From: Desulfobacterales bacterium
Lineage (GTDB): Bacteria; Desulfobacterota; Desulfobacteria; Desulfobacterales; UBA2156
Length of the DNA: 43,621 nucleotides
Assembly (NCBI GenBank): GCA_011049715.1
Contig: DRHF01000399.1
Coordinates: forward strand, 1 to 43,621
Reading direction: 5' to 3'
The stretch's first letter is position 1. Each line of letters begins with the position of its first letter. This document shows, in pieces, positions 16,730 to 25,041 of this stretch. A program made the position numbers and the translations under genes. A model generated the notes under the pieces. It had not been told where the DNA came from and searched no databases. It saw only the letters and a program-made list of their open reading frames with translations.

Positions 16730-17143
16730 ATGAATCGAAGGAGAGACTTTTTAAAGAAAACAGTTCTTGTGGCCGGCGGACTGGTTATGGGGAACTCGGC
16801 AAAGGTGCTAGCGTCATCTGGAAACTGTCCTGCAGGTGTTATTTATACCAAAGATAATCCCGGCAAATGGGCTAAAATAGTCGAAAACCATGCACCGATT
16901 GTCAAGATGGAAGGGAAGAAGGTTACCATTACCACAAAGCACGGCATGTCTGAAAAACATTATATCGTTCGCCACACCCTGGTCTCGGCAGATGGCAAGG
17001 TACTTGGCGCGAAGACCTTTTATCCATCTGATCCAAAACCGGTATCCACCCATGTGCTTTCGGTTGGAGCCGGTTCCGGATTCTATGCCACCAGCTACTG
17101 CAACCTGCATGATTTCTGGTTGACGGAATTTAGGGTCGAATAA
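16730..17143 (+). CDS. Tat-exported superoxide reductase (class II SORL / desulfoferrodoxin family)
   Basis: A 137-residue protein. MNRRRDFLKK then a hydrophobic stretch to VLASS form a twin-arginine signal peptide, so it should act in the periplasm. The five iron ligands of the superoxide reductase centre are present: H54 (ENHAP), H71 (TKHGM), H77 (EKHYI), C124 and H127 (CNLHDFW). The Lys that normally precedes the first His (EKHxP) is Asn53 here, so the residue that steers superoxide in typical enzymes is missing. There is no N-terminal desulforedoxin domain. AAAAAGGAGGG precedes the ATG by 6 bases; the in-frame extension to 16670 is not needed. Role: superoxide reduction or a related iron redox step in an anaerobe. 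Confidence 0.85.
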   Translation: MNRRRDFLKKTVLVAGGLVMGNSAKVLASSGNCPAGVIYTKDNPGKWAKIVENHAPIVKMEGKKVTITTKHGMSEKHYIVRHTLVSADGKVLGAKTFYPSDPKPVSTHVLSVGAGSGFYATSYCNLHDFWLTEFRVE

Positions 17144-17186
17144 ATTGATCCGGTTTCCAAAACAGGTTGACATCGATCCGGCGTTT

Positions 17187-17213
17187 GAACCGAAACAGCG
17201 AGCGCATTCCCCG
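17187..17213 (+). repeat. Dispersed repeat family 2, copy B (core only)
   Basis: GAACCGAAACAGCGAGCGCATTCCCC matches copies A and C over the core, but the 3' part (GTTCTTCAA) is missing. It lies between the superoxide reductase and the guanidinobutyrase genes. Confidence 0.6.
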
Positions 17214-17242
17214 GAAAATACAATTTTGGAGGTTGTTCGATT

Positions 17243-18196
17243 ATGACGAAAACATTTTATCAACCGTTGGGCGGTAATGAAATGCCCCGGTTTGCAGGGC
17301 CGGCGACCATGATGCGATTGCCGACCTGTCCGAATGCAGAGGATTTGGATGTCTGTTTTGTCGGTGTGCCGTTTGATATCGGCACCTCCAACCGCTCGGG
17401 AACTCGCTTTGGCCCTCGTCAAATTCGGGCGGAGTCGGCCATGATTCGGCCGTATAACATGGCCACCGGTGCTGCGCCATTTGATTCGCTGACGGTTGCC
17501 GATGTCGGAGATGTTCCGATCAATACATTCAATCTGCAAAAATCGATGACAATTATAGAAACAGCTTACGATGATATTTTGAGCTATAATTGCATCCCTC
17601 TGACGCTCGGCGGTGACCACACAATTGTTTTACCGATACTCAGGGCAATGAATAAAAAATACGGTCCGGTAGGAATTATTCATGTGGACGCCCATGCGGA
17701 TGTCAACGAGGCGATGTTTGATGAAGAAATCGCCCACGGCACCCCGTTTCGTCGGGCTGTTGAGGAAAAGTTGATCGATCCCCATCGTGTGGTGCAGATC
17801 GGACTTCGGGGTTCGGGTTATGCTGCAGAAGATTTCGAATGGCCGATGAAAATGGGGTTTCAGGTCGTTCAGGTTGAGGAATGCTGGAACAGATCGCTGA
17901 CGCCGCTTATGGCGGAGATGCGAAGCCGGATGGGGAACGTACCGGTCTATGTCAGCTTTGATATTGACGGTCTGGATCCGGCTTTTGCTCCGGGGACCGG
18001 CACTCCTGAGATCGGCGGCTTGACGGTCATCCAGGGAATCGAAGTTTTGCGCGGTTGTCGCGGGATCAATGTTGTTGGCGGGGACCTGGTGGAAGTTTCT
18101 CCTCCCTATGATACTTCCGGCAATACCGCTCTTGTGGCAGCGAATCTGCTCTACGAGCTGCTGTGCAGCCTTCCCGGGGTGAAGCATAGTAAATAA
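17243..18196 (+). CDS. gbuA: Guanidinobutyrase/agmatinase (ureohydrolase)
   Basis: A 317-residue binuclear-manganese ureohydrolase. Metal-binding motifs: GGDHT, HVDAHADVN and SFDIDGLDPAFAPGTGTPE, all intact. The N-terminus YQPLGGNEMPRFAGPATMMRL, NMATGAAPFDSL, the EECW segment and VEVSPPYDTSGNTAL are close to what I recall of Pseudomonas guanidinobutyrase (GbuA) rather than E. coli agmatinase. It would split a guanidino compound into urea and an amine or amino acid in the cytoplasm. GGAGG at 17230-17234 supports ATG 17243. It is followed by a complete polyamine-type ABC importer on the same strand, so uptake and cleavage are probably linked. Substrate specificity (4-guanidinobutyrate, agmatine, guanidinopropionate) is an inference. 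Confidence 0.88.
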   Translation: MTKTFYQPLGGNEMPRFAGPATMMRLPTCPNAEDLDVCFVGVPFDIGTSNRSGTRFGPRQIRAESAMIRPYNMATGAAPFDSLTVADVGDVPINTFNLQKSMTIIETAYDDILSYNCIPLTLGGDHTIVLPILRAMNKKYGPVGIIHVDAHADVNEAMFDEEIAHGTPFRRAVEEKLIDPHRVVQIGLRGSGYAAEDFEWPMKMGFQVVQVEECWNRSLTPLMAEMRSRMGNVPVYVSFDIDGLDPAFAPGTGTPEIGGLTVIQGIEVLRGCRGINVVGGDLVEVSPPYDTSGNTALVAANLLYELLCSLPGVKHSK

Positions 18197-18432
18197 TCGA
18201 GCGAGCGTTTTGTAAATTCGTGGAGAAAATTCTTGGCGTCATATATTGATCCAAGTGGAAATGAGAGCGCCTTCTAGGTGAACCGGTTTCCCGCTTGATT
18301 TTAATTTTGTGGAAATGATATGCTCGTTTCGAGGCCGATGCATTTTTCATGATTTACTTTAAGGCTTTTGTGACGGTCCTGTTTCTTCGATCCTTCACAT
18401 TGGCAAAACTTTAAGTTAAGAGGAGGGTAGTC

Positions 18433-19533
18433 ATGGCAGAAAACAACAGATTTTTTATCACTAAGACATGGCGCAATACACTTGTAATGACCGTCGTGAT
18501 AACGGTTTGTGCCGCTATGCTTGGTTTGCCATTTGGTTTTGCCGCCGGCGAACTAAAAGTGGGAGTCTACGGCGGGTATTTCAAGGATTCATTCGATAAG
18601 CATATTTTTTCCGATTTTACAAAGGAGACCGGCATCAAAATCGAGTCTGTGGCCGAACCTACCGGCGAAGCCTGGTTGGTTCAGCTGGAACAAGCGGCGC
18701 GTGCCGGCAAAGCCCCGGCGGACGTTTCGATGATGGCTCAAGTGGCGATGCTGAGGGGGCAGAGGGCCAAACTGTGGGTACCGCTCGATCTGAATAAAAT
18801 CCCGAATTCTAAACACCTGCTGCCGCAGTTTATCCACCGATATCCTGACGGCCAGGTCGACGGCATCGGAGCGGTGGCCTGGTATATCACCCTGGTATCC
18901 AATACCAACGTGTTTAAGACAGCCCCTGCGTCCTGGGCCGACATGTGGAATCCGGATAAAAAGAATTCTTTGGGCCTTCTCGCTTTGGCCTCCAATTCCT
19001 TCCTCTTGGAGATTACGGCCAAAACCTTTTTTGGCGGATACGACATCCTTGGCAGCAAGGAGGGCATCCTAAAAGTAATGAACAAATTGGCGGAGCTCAA
19101 ATCAAACGTCAAGTTGTGGTACCGTGATGAAGGCCAGTTCCAGCAGGCACTGCAGTCCGGTGAGATCCCCATGGGTCAGTATTACCATGACGTTGCCGGC
19201 CTGGCCGCGGCAGACGGACATCCGGTGCGGTCGACCTTCCCCAAGGAAGGCGGTGTGAACGACTCCGGGAGCTGGGCGGTGAGCAGGGCATCGAAAAAGC
19301 TGGAAGAGGCCCTTGTTTTCATCAACTATATGAGTCGGCCGGATATCCAGGCCAAGCTGTCTCGTAAAGTCGGTACAGCGCCAACTGTGCGGCGAGACGC
19401 TACCGATCTTACGGACAATGAGTTTGCCTCGGTTTCCAGCGATATAGAACCGATCATTCCCCTTTACCAGATTTATACCGGTGAACTGAGCGACTGGGTA
19501 AACCAGAAGTGGACTGAAATGGTCACTAAATGA
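18433..19533 (+). CDS. Extracellular solute-binding protein, PotD/family 1 type
   Basis: A 366-residue periplasmic binding protein. The N-terminus has a positively charged region, then a hydrophobic segment (LVMTVVITVCAAMLGLPFGFAAG) as signal peptide. The mature part starts ELKVGVYGGYFKDSFDKHIFSDFTKETGIKIE, the fold pattern of polyamine/iron binding proteins, and contains FPKEGGVNDSGSWAVSRAS near the ligand-closing region. AAGAGGAGGG precedes the ATG. The upstream gap (18197-18432) has no clear gene. A strong terminator hairpin directly follows, so this gene is probably transcribed in excess of the membrane components. Ligand inferred as a guanidino compound or polyamine from the neighbouring hydrolase. 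Confidence 0.88.
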   Translation: MAENNRFFITKTWRNTLVMTVVITVCAAMLGLPFGFAAGELKVGVYGGYFKDSFDKHIFSDFTKETGIKIESVAEPTGEAWLVQLEQAARAGKAPADVSMMAQVAMLRGQRAKLWVPLDLNKIPNSKHLLPQFIHRYPDGQVDGIGAVAWYITLVSNTNVFKTAPASWADMWNPDKKNSLGLLALASNSFLLEITAKTFFGGYDILGSKEGILKVMNKLAELKSNVKLWYRDEGQFQQALQSGEIPMGQYYHDVAGLAAADGHPVRSTFPKEGGVNDSGSWAVSRASKKLEEALVFINYMSRPDIQAKLSRKVGTAPTVRRDATDLTDNEFASVSSDIEPIIPLYQIYTGELSDWVNQKWTEMVTK

Positions 19534-19552
19534 TCGATGAAATGAAACCGTT

Positions 19553-19589
19553 GGTTGGAGCCGGCGCCCGGCTCCAACCTTTCTTTTTT
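19553..19589 (+). terminator. Intrinsic terminator/attenuator between binding protein and ATPase
   Basis: GGTTGGAGCCGG (19553-19564), loop CGC, CCGGCTCCAACC (19568-19579), then TTTCTTTTTT. A perfect 12-bp stem with a T tail inside the operon, 20 bases after the binding-protein stop. Partial read-through would give the usual excess of binding protein over transporter. Confidence 0.85.
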
Positions 19590-19629
19590 ATTTCAAGAAA
19601 AGATAAAAAACGACCGGCGGTTCACCTTT

Positions 19630-20688
19630 ATGTCAGGTTTAATCCTTGAAGAGATCGATAAGAATTTCGGATCGGTGATTGCGGTTCAAGATGTGAGTCT
19701 GCATCTTCCACACGGCCGGTTCGTCTGTTTTCTCGGGCCATCCGGATGTGGAAAGACCACGCTTTTACGGCTCATCGCAGGGTTGGAAAAACCGAGTAGA
19801 GGTTCCATCATGCTGGACGGAGAGGTCATCACCCACCAGCCGGCCCACCAACGCAATTTTGGTATGGTCTTTCAGTCTTTGGCATTGTTCCCTCATTTGA
19901 CCGTCGGCGAAAACATCGCCTACAGCTTGCGGGTGCGTAAAGTCGGTAAAACGGCCCGCCGGCAAAGAATCGAAGAACTGCTGAACCTTGTGCGGTTGTC
20001 CGGTTTCACGGATCGACATATATCGCAACTGTCAGGGGGACAGCGCCAGCGTGTGGCCATGGCACGGGCTCTTGCCATTGAACCTAGGCTGTTTCTCCTC
20101 GATGAGCCATTGTCAGCCCTCGATGCCAAGTTGCGTGAGGACATGCAGGTGGAACTGCGAATGCTGCAGCAGCGCCTGAAAGTGACCACCGTCCTGGTCA
20201 CCCATGATCAGCGCGAAGCAATGACCATGTCCGATCTGGTAGTGGTGATGGGAACCGATAACCGAGTTCATCAGGTCGGCTCGCCCCTTGAAATTTATCG
20301 CAATCCTTTGGATACTTTTGTGGCCGATTTCATCGGTACCAGCAATCTTCTTGAAGGTTTCTTCAGCGGATCCCAAAAGATCACAATAGGCGACAGGCGC
20401 CTGATCGTGGAAGATTTGCCTGAAAACCTATCTCCAGGGACACCCGTCACCGTTTCCGTGCGCCCTGAAGATATCCATGTGCTGCCGGGCATCGAGGAAG
20501 GAGACAACCGGCTGCCCGGCCAGGTTTCATTTATAAGGGACGTTGGTTCCAGCGTTGAGGTCTACCTTGATTGCGCCGGGCTCCAGGTTATCAGTCAATC
20601 CACTCCCAAGGGTAGGCCGGCAGTCAAACAAGGCGAGGAAGCCACCGCTTTTTTGCCGGCGGCCGCCTGTGCCGTGCTGAGATCATGA
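19630..20688 (+). CDS. potA: ABC transporter ATP-binding protein (PotA-like)
   Basis: A 352-residue ATPase of a polyamine/iron/spermidine-type importer. Walker A is GPSGCGKT, the Q-loop is MVFQSLALFPHLTV, the signature is LSGGQRQRVAMARAL, Walker B is LFLLDEPLSALD, and the H-loop is VTHDQREA. A C-terminal TOBE-like regulatory domain follows (VSVRPEDIHVL). The start is ATG 19630: the in-frame extension upstream to 19555 begins inside the terminator hairpin and is rejected. It overlaps the next permease gene by 4 bases. Confidence 0.9.
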   Translation: MSGLILEEIDKNFGSVIAVQDVSLHLPHGRFVCFLGPSGCGKTTLLRLIAGLEKPSRGSIMLDGEVITHQPAHQRNFGMVFQSLALFPHLTVGENIAYSLRVRKVGKTARRQRIEELLNLVRLSGFTDRHISQLSGGQRQRVAMARALAIEPRLFLLDEPLSALDAKLREDMQVELRMLQQRLKVTTVLVTHDQREAMTMSDLVVVMGTDNRVHQVGSPLEIYRNPLDTFVADFIGTSNLLEGFFSGSQKITIGDRRLIVEDLPENLSPGTPVTVSVRPEDIHVLPGIEEGDNRLPGQVSFIRDVGSSVEVYLDCAGLQVISQSTPKGRPAVKQGEEATAFLPAAACAVLRS

Positions 20689-21545
20689 CCGCGGAAAAGC
20701 CTAGAGGAATTCGCGCACACCTGCCGCTATTCTATCCGGCATTGATGCTCGCCATTTTTTTCATCATGCCCTTTGGAATAATGGTCGCCATCAGCTTCTC
20801 CCAGCGGCAACCCGGTGGGTTTTATATCCCTGTCTTTGACATCGGCAACTACAAGAATCTTTACACAGCCCTTTTTGCTCGGGTTTTGGGGTTCTCATTG
20901 TTCATTGCCGGACTGTCCGCTGCACTCTGTGTCCTTATCGGATTTCCATTTACCTATTTTATTACCTGCATGAAACGGCGTGCTCAGGTCGCGTGGCTGG
21001 TTTTTCTAATGTCAGTGCTGTCGCTCTCTGAGGTCATCATCGGTTTTACGTGGTCTCTTTTGCTGTCGCGGACTGCCGGCTTATCAAATCTCTTGGTTTT
21101 TTTCGGACTGATGGAACAGCCCGTTAGTTGGAGCCCGGGATTTGCTGCCTTGCTCCTGGGCATCTGTTATCTCGCCTTCCCCTATACGGTACTTGTGCTT
21201 TACCCGCCGCTGTCGAGACTTGATCCTGCATTGCCTGAAGCGGCGCGAACTTTGGGCGCATCCCCCATTCGGACATTTTTCACGGTGGTTGTGGGGTCGT
21301 TACGCAACGCGATTGTCACTGCTTTTGTTTTGGTGTTTGTGTTCACTCTCGGGGCTTATCTGCTGCCGCAGATCCTCGGTCGCCCCCAGCATTGGACTCT
21401 ATCGGTCCTGATCACCGACCAGGCGATTTATCAGTCTAACCTGCCATTATCTGCAGCTATGGCGATCTTTTTTATGCTGGTAAGCCTTATGCTTGTGGTC
21501 CTGTTGATGATTATCGGAAAAGCAAAAAGAATCGAGACTACATGA
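20685..21545 (+). CDS. potB: ABC transporter permease (PotB-like)
   Basis: A 286-residue inner-membrane permease with six predicted helices. The first is LPLFYPALMLAIFFIMPFGIMVAISF. The coupling loop is DPALPEAARTLGASPIRTFF, the EAA motif of binding-protein-dependent permeases, followed by LGAYLLPQILG, typical of PotB. ATGA overlaps join it to the genes on both sides (4 bases each), so the three membrane-complex genes are translationally coupled. Confidence 0.9.
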   Translation: MTAEKPRGIRAHLPLFYPALMLAIFFIMPFGIMVAISFSQRQPGGFYIPVFDIGNYKNLYTALFARVLGFSLFIAGLSAALCVLIGFPFTYFITCMKRRAQVAWLVFLMSVLSLSEVIIGFTWSLLLSRTAGLSNLLVFFGLMEQPVSWSPGFAALLLGICYLAFPYTVLVLYPPLSRLDPALPEAARTLGASPIRTFFTVVVGSLRNAIVTAFVLVFVFTLGAYLLPQILGRPQHWTLSVLITDQAIYQSNLPLSAAMAIFFMLVSLMLVVLLMIIGKAKRIETT

Positions 21546-22342
21546 ACAAAACATCCCGTAATATTTTCCTTGGTCTCGTTATATTTATTTTAAGCAGCCC
21601 GCTGGTTATTGTATCGGGTGTATCGTTGAATGCAAAAAAGCGATTATTTTTCCCGCCGGAAGGTCTATCGCTGCGCTGGTATGTGGAGCTGCTCAGCGAG
21701 AGGGAGTGGTTGATACCGGTCCAGAACAGCTTAACGGTCGCCGTCTCATCAAGCCTGATCGCGCTTTCCATTGCTCTCCCCCTCGCCTATTTTTTATGGC
21801 GCTATCGGGTTTTCTATGCCCGCGTTTTGTTTACCCTCGGCATCTCACCGTTTATTCTGCCGCCTGTCATCACCGCCCTGGGGTTTTTATCTTTCTGGGC
21901 AACAGTGGGTCTCTATGGGAATATCCTCGCAACAATAATATCTCATTCTATTTTTTTCGTCACCCTTCCACTGGTGACAATTTCTTTAGGATTTGAATCG
22001 ATTGATCATGAGATCGTCGAGGCTGCCGAGACAATGGGGGCAAACTCCCGTATGGTCTTCCGTTCAGTCGTCTTCCCGATGGTTCGCCCCTATATGATAT
22101 CCGGTTATGCGTTCGCGTTTGTTTTGAGCCTCAATGAGTATATTGTTGCCTACATGGTCGCCGGTTTTACCGTCGAGACGCTCCCGATCAAGATATTCAA
22201 CTCCCTGCGTTACGGCTACACACCGGTGATGGCAGCGGTTACGGTGGTGTTTGTCCTGATGGCCGCACTGGTGTTCGGTTTGATCGGATGGTTTGGCGAT
22301 TTGCCGAAGCTCCTTGGAGCGCTCAATCCTGATGAGAGGTAG
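21542..22342 (+). CDS. potC: ABC transporter permease (PotC-like)
   Basis: A 266-residue inner-membrane permease. The first helix is IFLGLVIFILSSPLVIVSGVSL, then FFPPEGLSLRWYVELLS, a PotC-type signature. The coupling loop is DHEIVEAAETMGANSRMVFRSVVFP. The last helix precedes a short tail. It completes the importer with 18433-21545. The following methyltransferase starts 21 bases later. Confidence 0.9.
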   Translation: MNKTSRNIFLGLVIFILSSPLVIVSGVSLNAKKRLFFPPEGLSLRWYVELLSEREWLIPVQNSLTVAVSSSLIALSIALPLAYFLWRYRVFYARVLFTLGISPFILPPVITALGFLSFWATVGLYGNILATIISHSIFFVTLPLVTISLGFESIDHEIVEAAETMGANSRMVFRSVVFPMVRPYMISGYAFAFVLSLNEYIVAYMVAGFTVETLPIKIFNSLRYGYTPVMAAVTVVFVLMAALVFGLIGWFGDLPKLLGALNPDER

Positions 22343-22363
22343 ATTTATTCGTTTAGATATACA

Positions 22364-23044
22364 ATGAAAGAAGCGAAAATTTTCAATGAATGGCCGCAAA
22401 GGTACGACCGGTGGTTTGAGACACCGATCGGAAAACTTATTCTATATTACGAAAGTAAACTTCTGCTCGAAATGTTGAGGCCAAAATCCGGGGAACGGAT
22501 ACTCGATGCCGGATGCGGTACCGGAGTTTTCACACGCTGTCTGCTTGAGGACGGCCCCCGTTTTGTGGGACTCGACATCTCCTTCCCCATGCTATTTCAG
22601 GCAGGAAAAAAATTAGCAAGGTACCCGTTCGGTATGGTACAGGGTGATATGGAGGATCTTCCATTTGCAGACAATCAATTCGACAAAACGATTTCCGTAA
22701 CGGCCTTCGAATTCATTGTGAACGCCAGGAACGCGATCGATCAGTTATTCCGTGTGACCCGGCCGGGCGGATCTATTGTGGTGGCCACGCTGAATAGCCT
22801 TAGCCCCTGGGCTGCCCGCAGGAAAGCGGCCGGGGAAAAGGGACACCCCATTTTCAAAAACGTAATCTTCCGATCTCCGAAAGAAATGAATCAACTCGCT
22901 CCGATGACGCCTTTACTAAAAACGGCCATTCACTTTCAAAAGCATGATGAGCCTCTCCAAGCCAAAAAAATCGAGGAACGGGGCCGGTCAATCGATGCAG
23001 ACACCGGCGCTTTTCTGGTGGCCCGGTGGGAAAAACCGCTATAA
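22364..23044 (+). CDS. Class I SAM-dependent methyltransferase
   Basis: A 226-residue protein with SAM motif I ILDAGCGTGVFT (about residues 46-57), FVGLDISFPML (acidic residue for the ribose), GDMEDLPFADNQFDKTISV and FRVTRPGGSIVVATLN, the Methyltransf_11 pattern of UbiE/COQ5 relatives. The target is unknown. It is cotranscribed with, or read from, the polyamine-type importer operon (21-base gap). A weak hairpin (TACCTC/GAGGTA, 23061-23078) with a short T run lies after the stop. Confidence 0.85.
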   Translation: MKEAKIFNEWPQRYDRWFETPIGKLILYYESKLLLEMLRPKSGERILDAGCGTGVFTRCLLEDGPRFVGLDISFPMLFQAGKKLARYPFGMVQGDMEDLPFADNQFDKTISVTAFEFIVNARNAIDQLFRVTRPGGSIVVATLNSLSPWAARRKAAGEKGHPIFKNVIFRSPKEMNQLAPMTPLLKTAIHFQKHDEPLQAKKIEERGRSIDADTGAFLVARWEKPL

Positions 23045-23346
23045 TAGAAATTCCATAGACTACCTCCCATAAGAGGTAAGTTGTTTTGAAAGATGAACGT
23101 CGAACATCGAACATCGAACGTCCAACGTCGAATGAAAAACAAACATCCAATACCGAACATTCAACTATCTGGAAGCTGTTCAACGATCTTTATGATTCTC
23201 GAGCAGACTTTCTTCTAAGTCATAAGTCTGTTTCTTCATTTTTTCCCATTCAATATTCGATGTTGGACGTTCGATGTTCGATGTTCATTTTTTTTAGTTA
23301 ATCTTCCACAGTCCCCCGGCGTAAAACTAACTTAGCTCCCATGTGG
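23045..23346. other. Gene-free gap with a GAACATC-type hairpin repeat
   Basis: About 300 bases between a plus-strand and a minus-strand gene. It holds a weak terminator (23061-23078) and the long inverted-repeat element at 23094-23289. The open frame of 71 codons over this element is an artefact of the repeat. Confidence 0.7.
23094..23289. repeat. GAACATC/GAACGTC hairpin element (RTSNIE-type intergenic repeat)
   Basis: The left arm (23094-23137) is made of repeats of about 8 bases: GAACGTC, GAACATC, GAACATC, GAACGTC and so on. The right arm (23244-23289) is its reverse complement. Bases 23102-23126 pair perfectly with 23262-23286 (25 bp). About 100 bases lie between the arms. Such sequences give the spurious peptide RTSNIERPTSN when translated and are often seen in deltaproteobacterial and environmental genomes. 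Confidence 0.8.
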
Positions 23347-24597
23347 CTACCTCCCCAACTGACTGCCTTGTAGAGGCCGCAACATCGTTATTAATAAAAG
23401 GCCGGCCAAGGCCAGTCCGGTTAGCAGGAGGAAAACGATCTGATAACTTCCGACCACGTCGAAGATGCGCCCGGCGAGAAGGGGACCGAACGCACCGCCG
23501 ATTGTCCCGCTGAACAGGACGCTGCCGAAGAGCACCCCGTGTGATCCCATACCGAACAATTCAGCCAGCGTAGGAGACACCACCGTGAAGAAACCGCCGT
23601 GCGCGAAACCGTAAATCGCGGCAAAGAGGTAGAGCATCCATGTCTCTTTCGCTACCTGCAGCCAGAGGAGGCTGCATAGCAGCACCACGAAACAGATGAT
23701 CAGCGAACGCTTCCCGGCTATCCTGTCGATCGTTGCGCCCATCACAATCCGGCCGATCATGCTCACACCTCCGATTGTTGCGAGAACACCTGCTGCGGCA
23801 GCCAGGGGAAGACCCAGATCCGTGGCATGCGGCACAATATGTACAATGATGGTCAGCAGGCAAAAAAAGATGACGAACTCCGTCAGGCACATGATCCGGA
23901 ACTGCCCCATGCGGGCGGCATCCTTCAGAGATATACCGTATTCCCTGTTGGACCCGTGTTCCCCCGGTTGATCGGTGCCACCATTGGGTAGCAGGCCCAT
24001 CTCATCCGGGTCTCGGCGCATCGCCTGAGCCACAGCTACCAGTATGACCAGGACCACCGCGCCGATGATAAGACAGGAGTTGCGCCAACCATAGGCAGCG
24101 ATGAGTGTGGTGGCAATCAAAGGGGAAAAGAGCTGGCCGATTCCTGTGCCTACCTTGACGATGCCGGACATCATGCCCCGGCGTGTCACAAACCATCGCG
24201 CTACCGTGGATAGTGTGATAATATCATGCGTGCTTAAACCGATCCCCACCAATATCCCGAATAGCAGATAGAGTTGCCACAGTGCCTGTATGCGAGATAT
24301 CAGAAGGAAACCCAGCCCGAAAGAGGTCCCGGAAACCATAATGAGGACCCTGGGGCCGATTCGGTCATTCAACCTGCCGGCAAGGATCCCAACTGCCCCC
24401 ATGGTCAGAAAGGCCAGTGACGTCGTGCCCGAAATCGCCGCACGTGACCAGTTGAACTCGGCTTGAAATATCGTAAAGAAGACGCCGTAGGCGAAAAGCG
24501 CACCAATGCACACCCCCTGAATGATAAAAGAGGCTGCCACGATGTTGTATCCGTAGAAGTACCTTTGTCTCACATGAACTCCCTTTGTGAACCCCAT
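23347..24597 (-). CDS. MFS transporter (oxalate/formate-antiporter-like)
   Basis: A 416-residue inner-membrane protein with 12 predicted helices. RYFYGYNIVAASFIIQGVCIGALFAYGVFF at the start and GRLNDRIGPRVLIM in the loop between helices 2 and 3 are MFS signatures. The WFVTRRGMMSGIVKVGTGIGQLF segment is typical of the oxalate/formate antiporter and monocarboxylate families. Substrate unknown; a small organic acid is likely. ATG 24597. Upstream is a 444-base divergent region with two palindromic elements. Confidence 0.85.
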   Translation of the reverse strand: MGFTKGVHVRQRYFYGYNIVAASFIIQGVCIGALFAYGVFFTIFQAEFNWSRAAISGTTSLAFLTMGAVGILAGRLNDRIGPRVLIMVSGTSFGLGFLLISRIQALWQLYLLFGILVGIGLSTHDIITLSTVARWFVTRRGMMSGIVKVGTGIGQLFSPLIATTLIAAYGWRNSCLIIGAVVLVILVAVAQAMRRDPDEMGLLPNGGTDQPGEHGSNREYGISLKDAARMGQFRIMCLTEFVIFFCLLTIIVHIVPHATDLGLPLAAAAGVLATIGGVSMIGRIVMGATIDRIAGKRSLIICFVVLLCSLLWLQVAKETWMLYLFAAIYGFAHGGFFTVVSPTLAELFGMGSHGVLFGSVLFSGTIGGAFGPLLAGRIFDVVGSYQIVFLLLTGLALAGLLLITMLRPLQGSQLGR

Positions 24598-24651
24598 TGT
24601 TACATAAAAAACATGCCAAGAGCGGTGAATGTTTTTATTTTCATAAATAAT

Positions 24652-24738
24652 TACTCAAGTTTTGCACCCCCAGTGGGGCACGGTGCAGCATCTGGTGTTT
24701 GCCTGATGCTGCTTTTCTTAAAATATCAGGTGCGAATT
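24652..24738 (-). repeat. Palindromic element family 1, copy 4
   Basis: Reverse orientation relative to copy 1: ACTCAAGTTTTGCACCCCC at the left end, inner GCATCTGG-TGTTTG-CCTGATGC (close to perfect), then TATCAGGTGCGAA. The right arm has lost its last seven bases. Upstream of the MFS gene. Confidence 0.85.
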
Positions 24739-24915
24739 AAAATCGATGATCTCCCGGTGGCGAATTGTAAATTGCCTCAATTGACTTGATTTGTAAAGAG
24801 ACACCTCCTTACTTTTTCTAAAATAGGCGTTGAGACAAAATCCAAAGTCGGATGTGATGAGCCGCTATGTTGCCGATGATTGACTTTGGAAAAGATACTA
24901 TGTTAACAAATTACA

Positions 24916-25007
24916 ACTCACGTTTCGCACCCCCAGTGGGGCACGGCGCCGCATCTGGTGCTTCCCTGATGCGGCTTTCTCCAAAATATCAGGTGCGAAA
25001 CTTGTGT
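24916..25007 (-). repeat. Palindromic element family 1, copy 5
   Basis: ACTCACGTTTCGCACCCCC at the left, inner GCATCTGG...CCTGATGC, and GGTGCGAAACTTGTGT at the right. Terminal arm changes are compensatory-looking (CTCACG / CTTGTGT keep part of the pairing). It ends 34 bases before the ATG of the aldo/keto reductase. Confidence 0.88.
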
Positions 25008-25041
25008 TTTTAAGTCAACCCTACTCATCGGAGAGGAAAAA

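Larger units (their letters stand above)
24598..25041. other. Divergent intergenic region with two palindromic elements
   Basis: A 444-base gap between the MFS and aldo/keto reductase genes. It holds family 1 copies 4 (24652-24738) and 5 (24916-25007), and between them a 9-bp inverted repeat TCCAAAGTC (24841-24849) / GACTTTGGA (24882-24890). No gene is supported. Promoters for both genes must lie here but no consensus pair stands out. Confidence 0.7.

Noticed and set aside
19555-19629. Upstream start of the PotA-like protein at TTG 19555
   Set aside because: It lies inside a strong terminator hairpin; ATG 19630 begins the conserved domain.
23094-23165. CRISPR-like array of short repeats
   Set aside because: Units are about 8 bases with no unique spacers, and no cas gene is present.
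23086-23301. 71-codon open frame reading RTSNIERPTSN
   Set aside because: It lies wholly over the inverted GAACATC repeat; repeats of this kind give such frames without coding.
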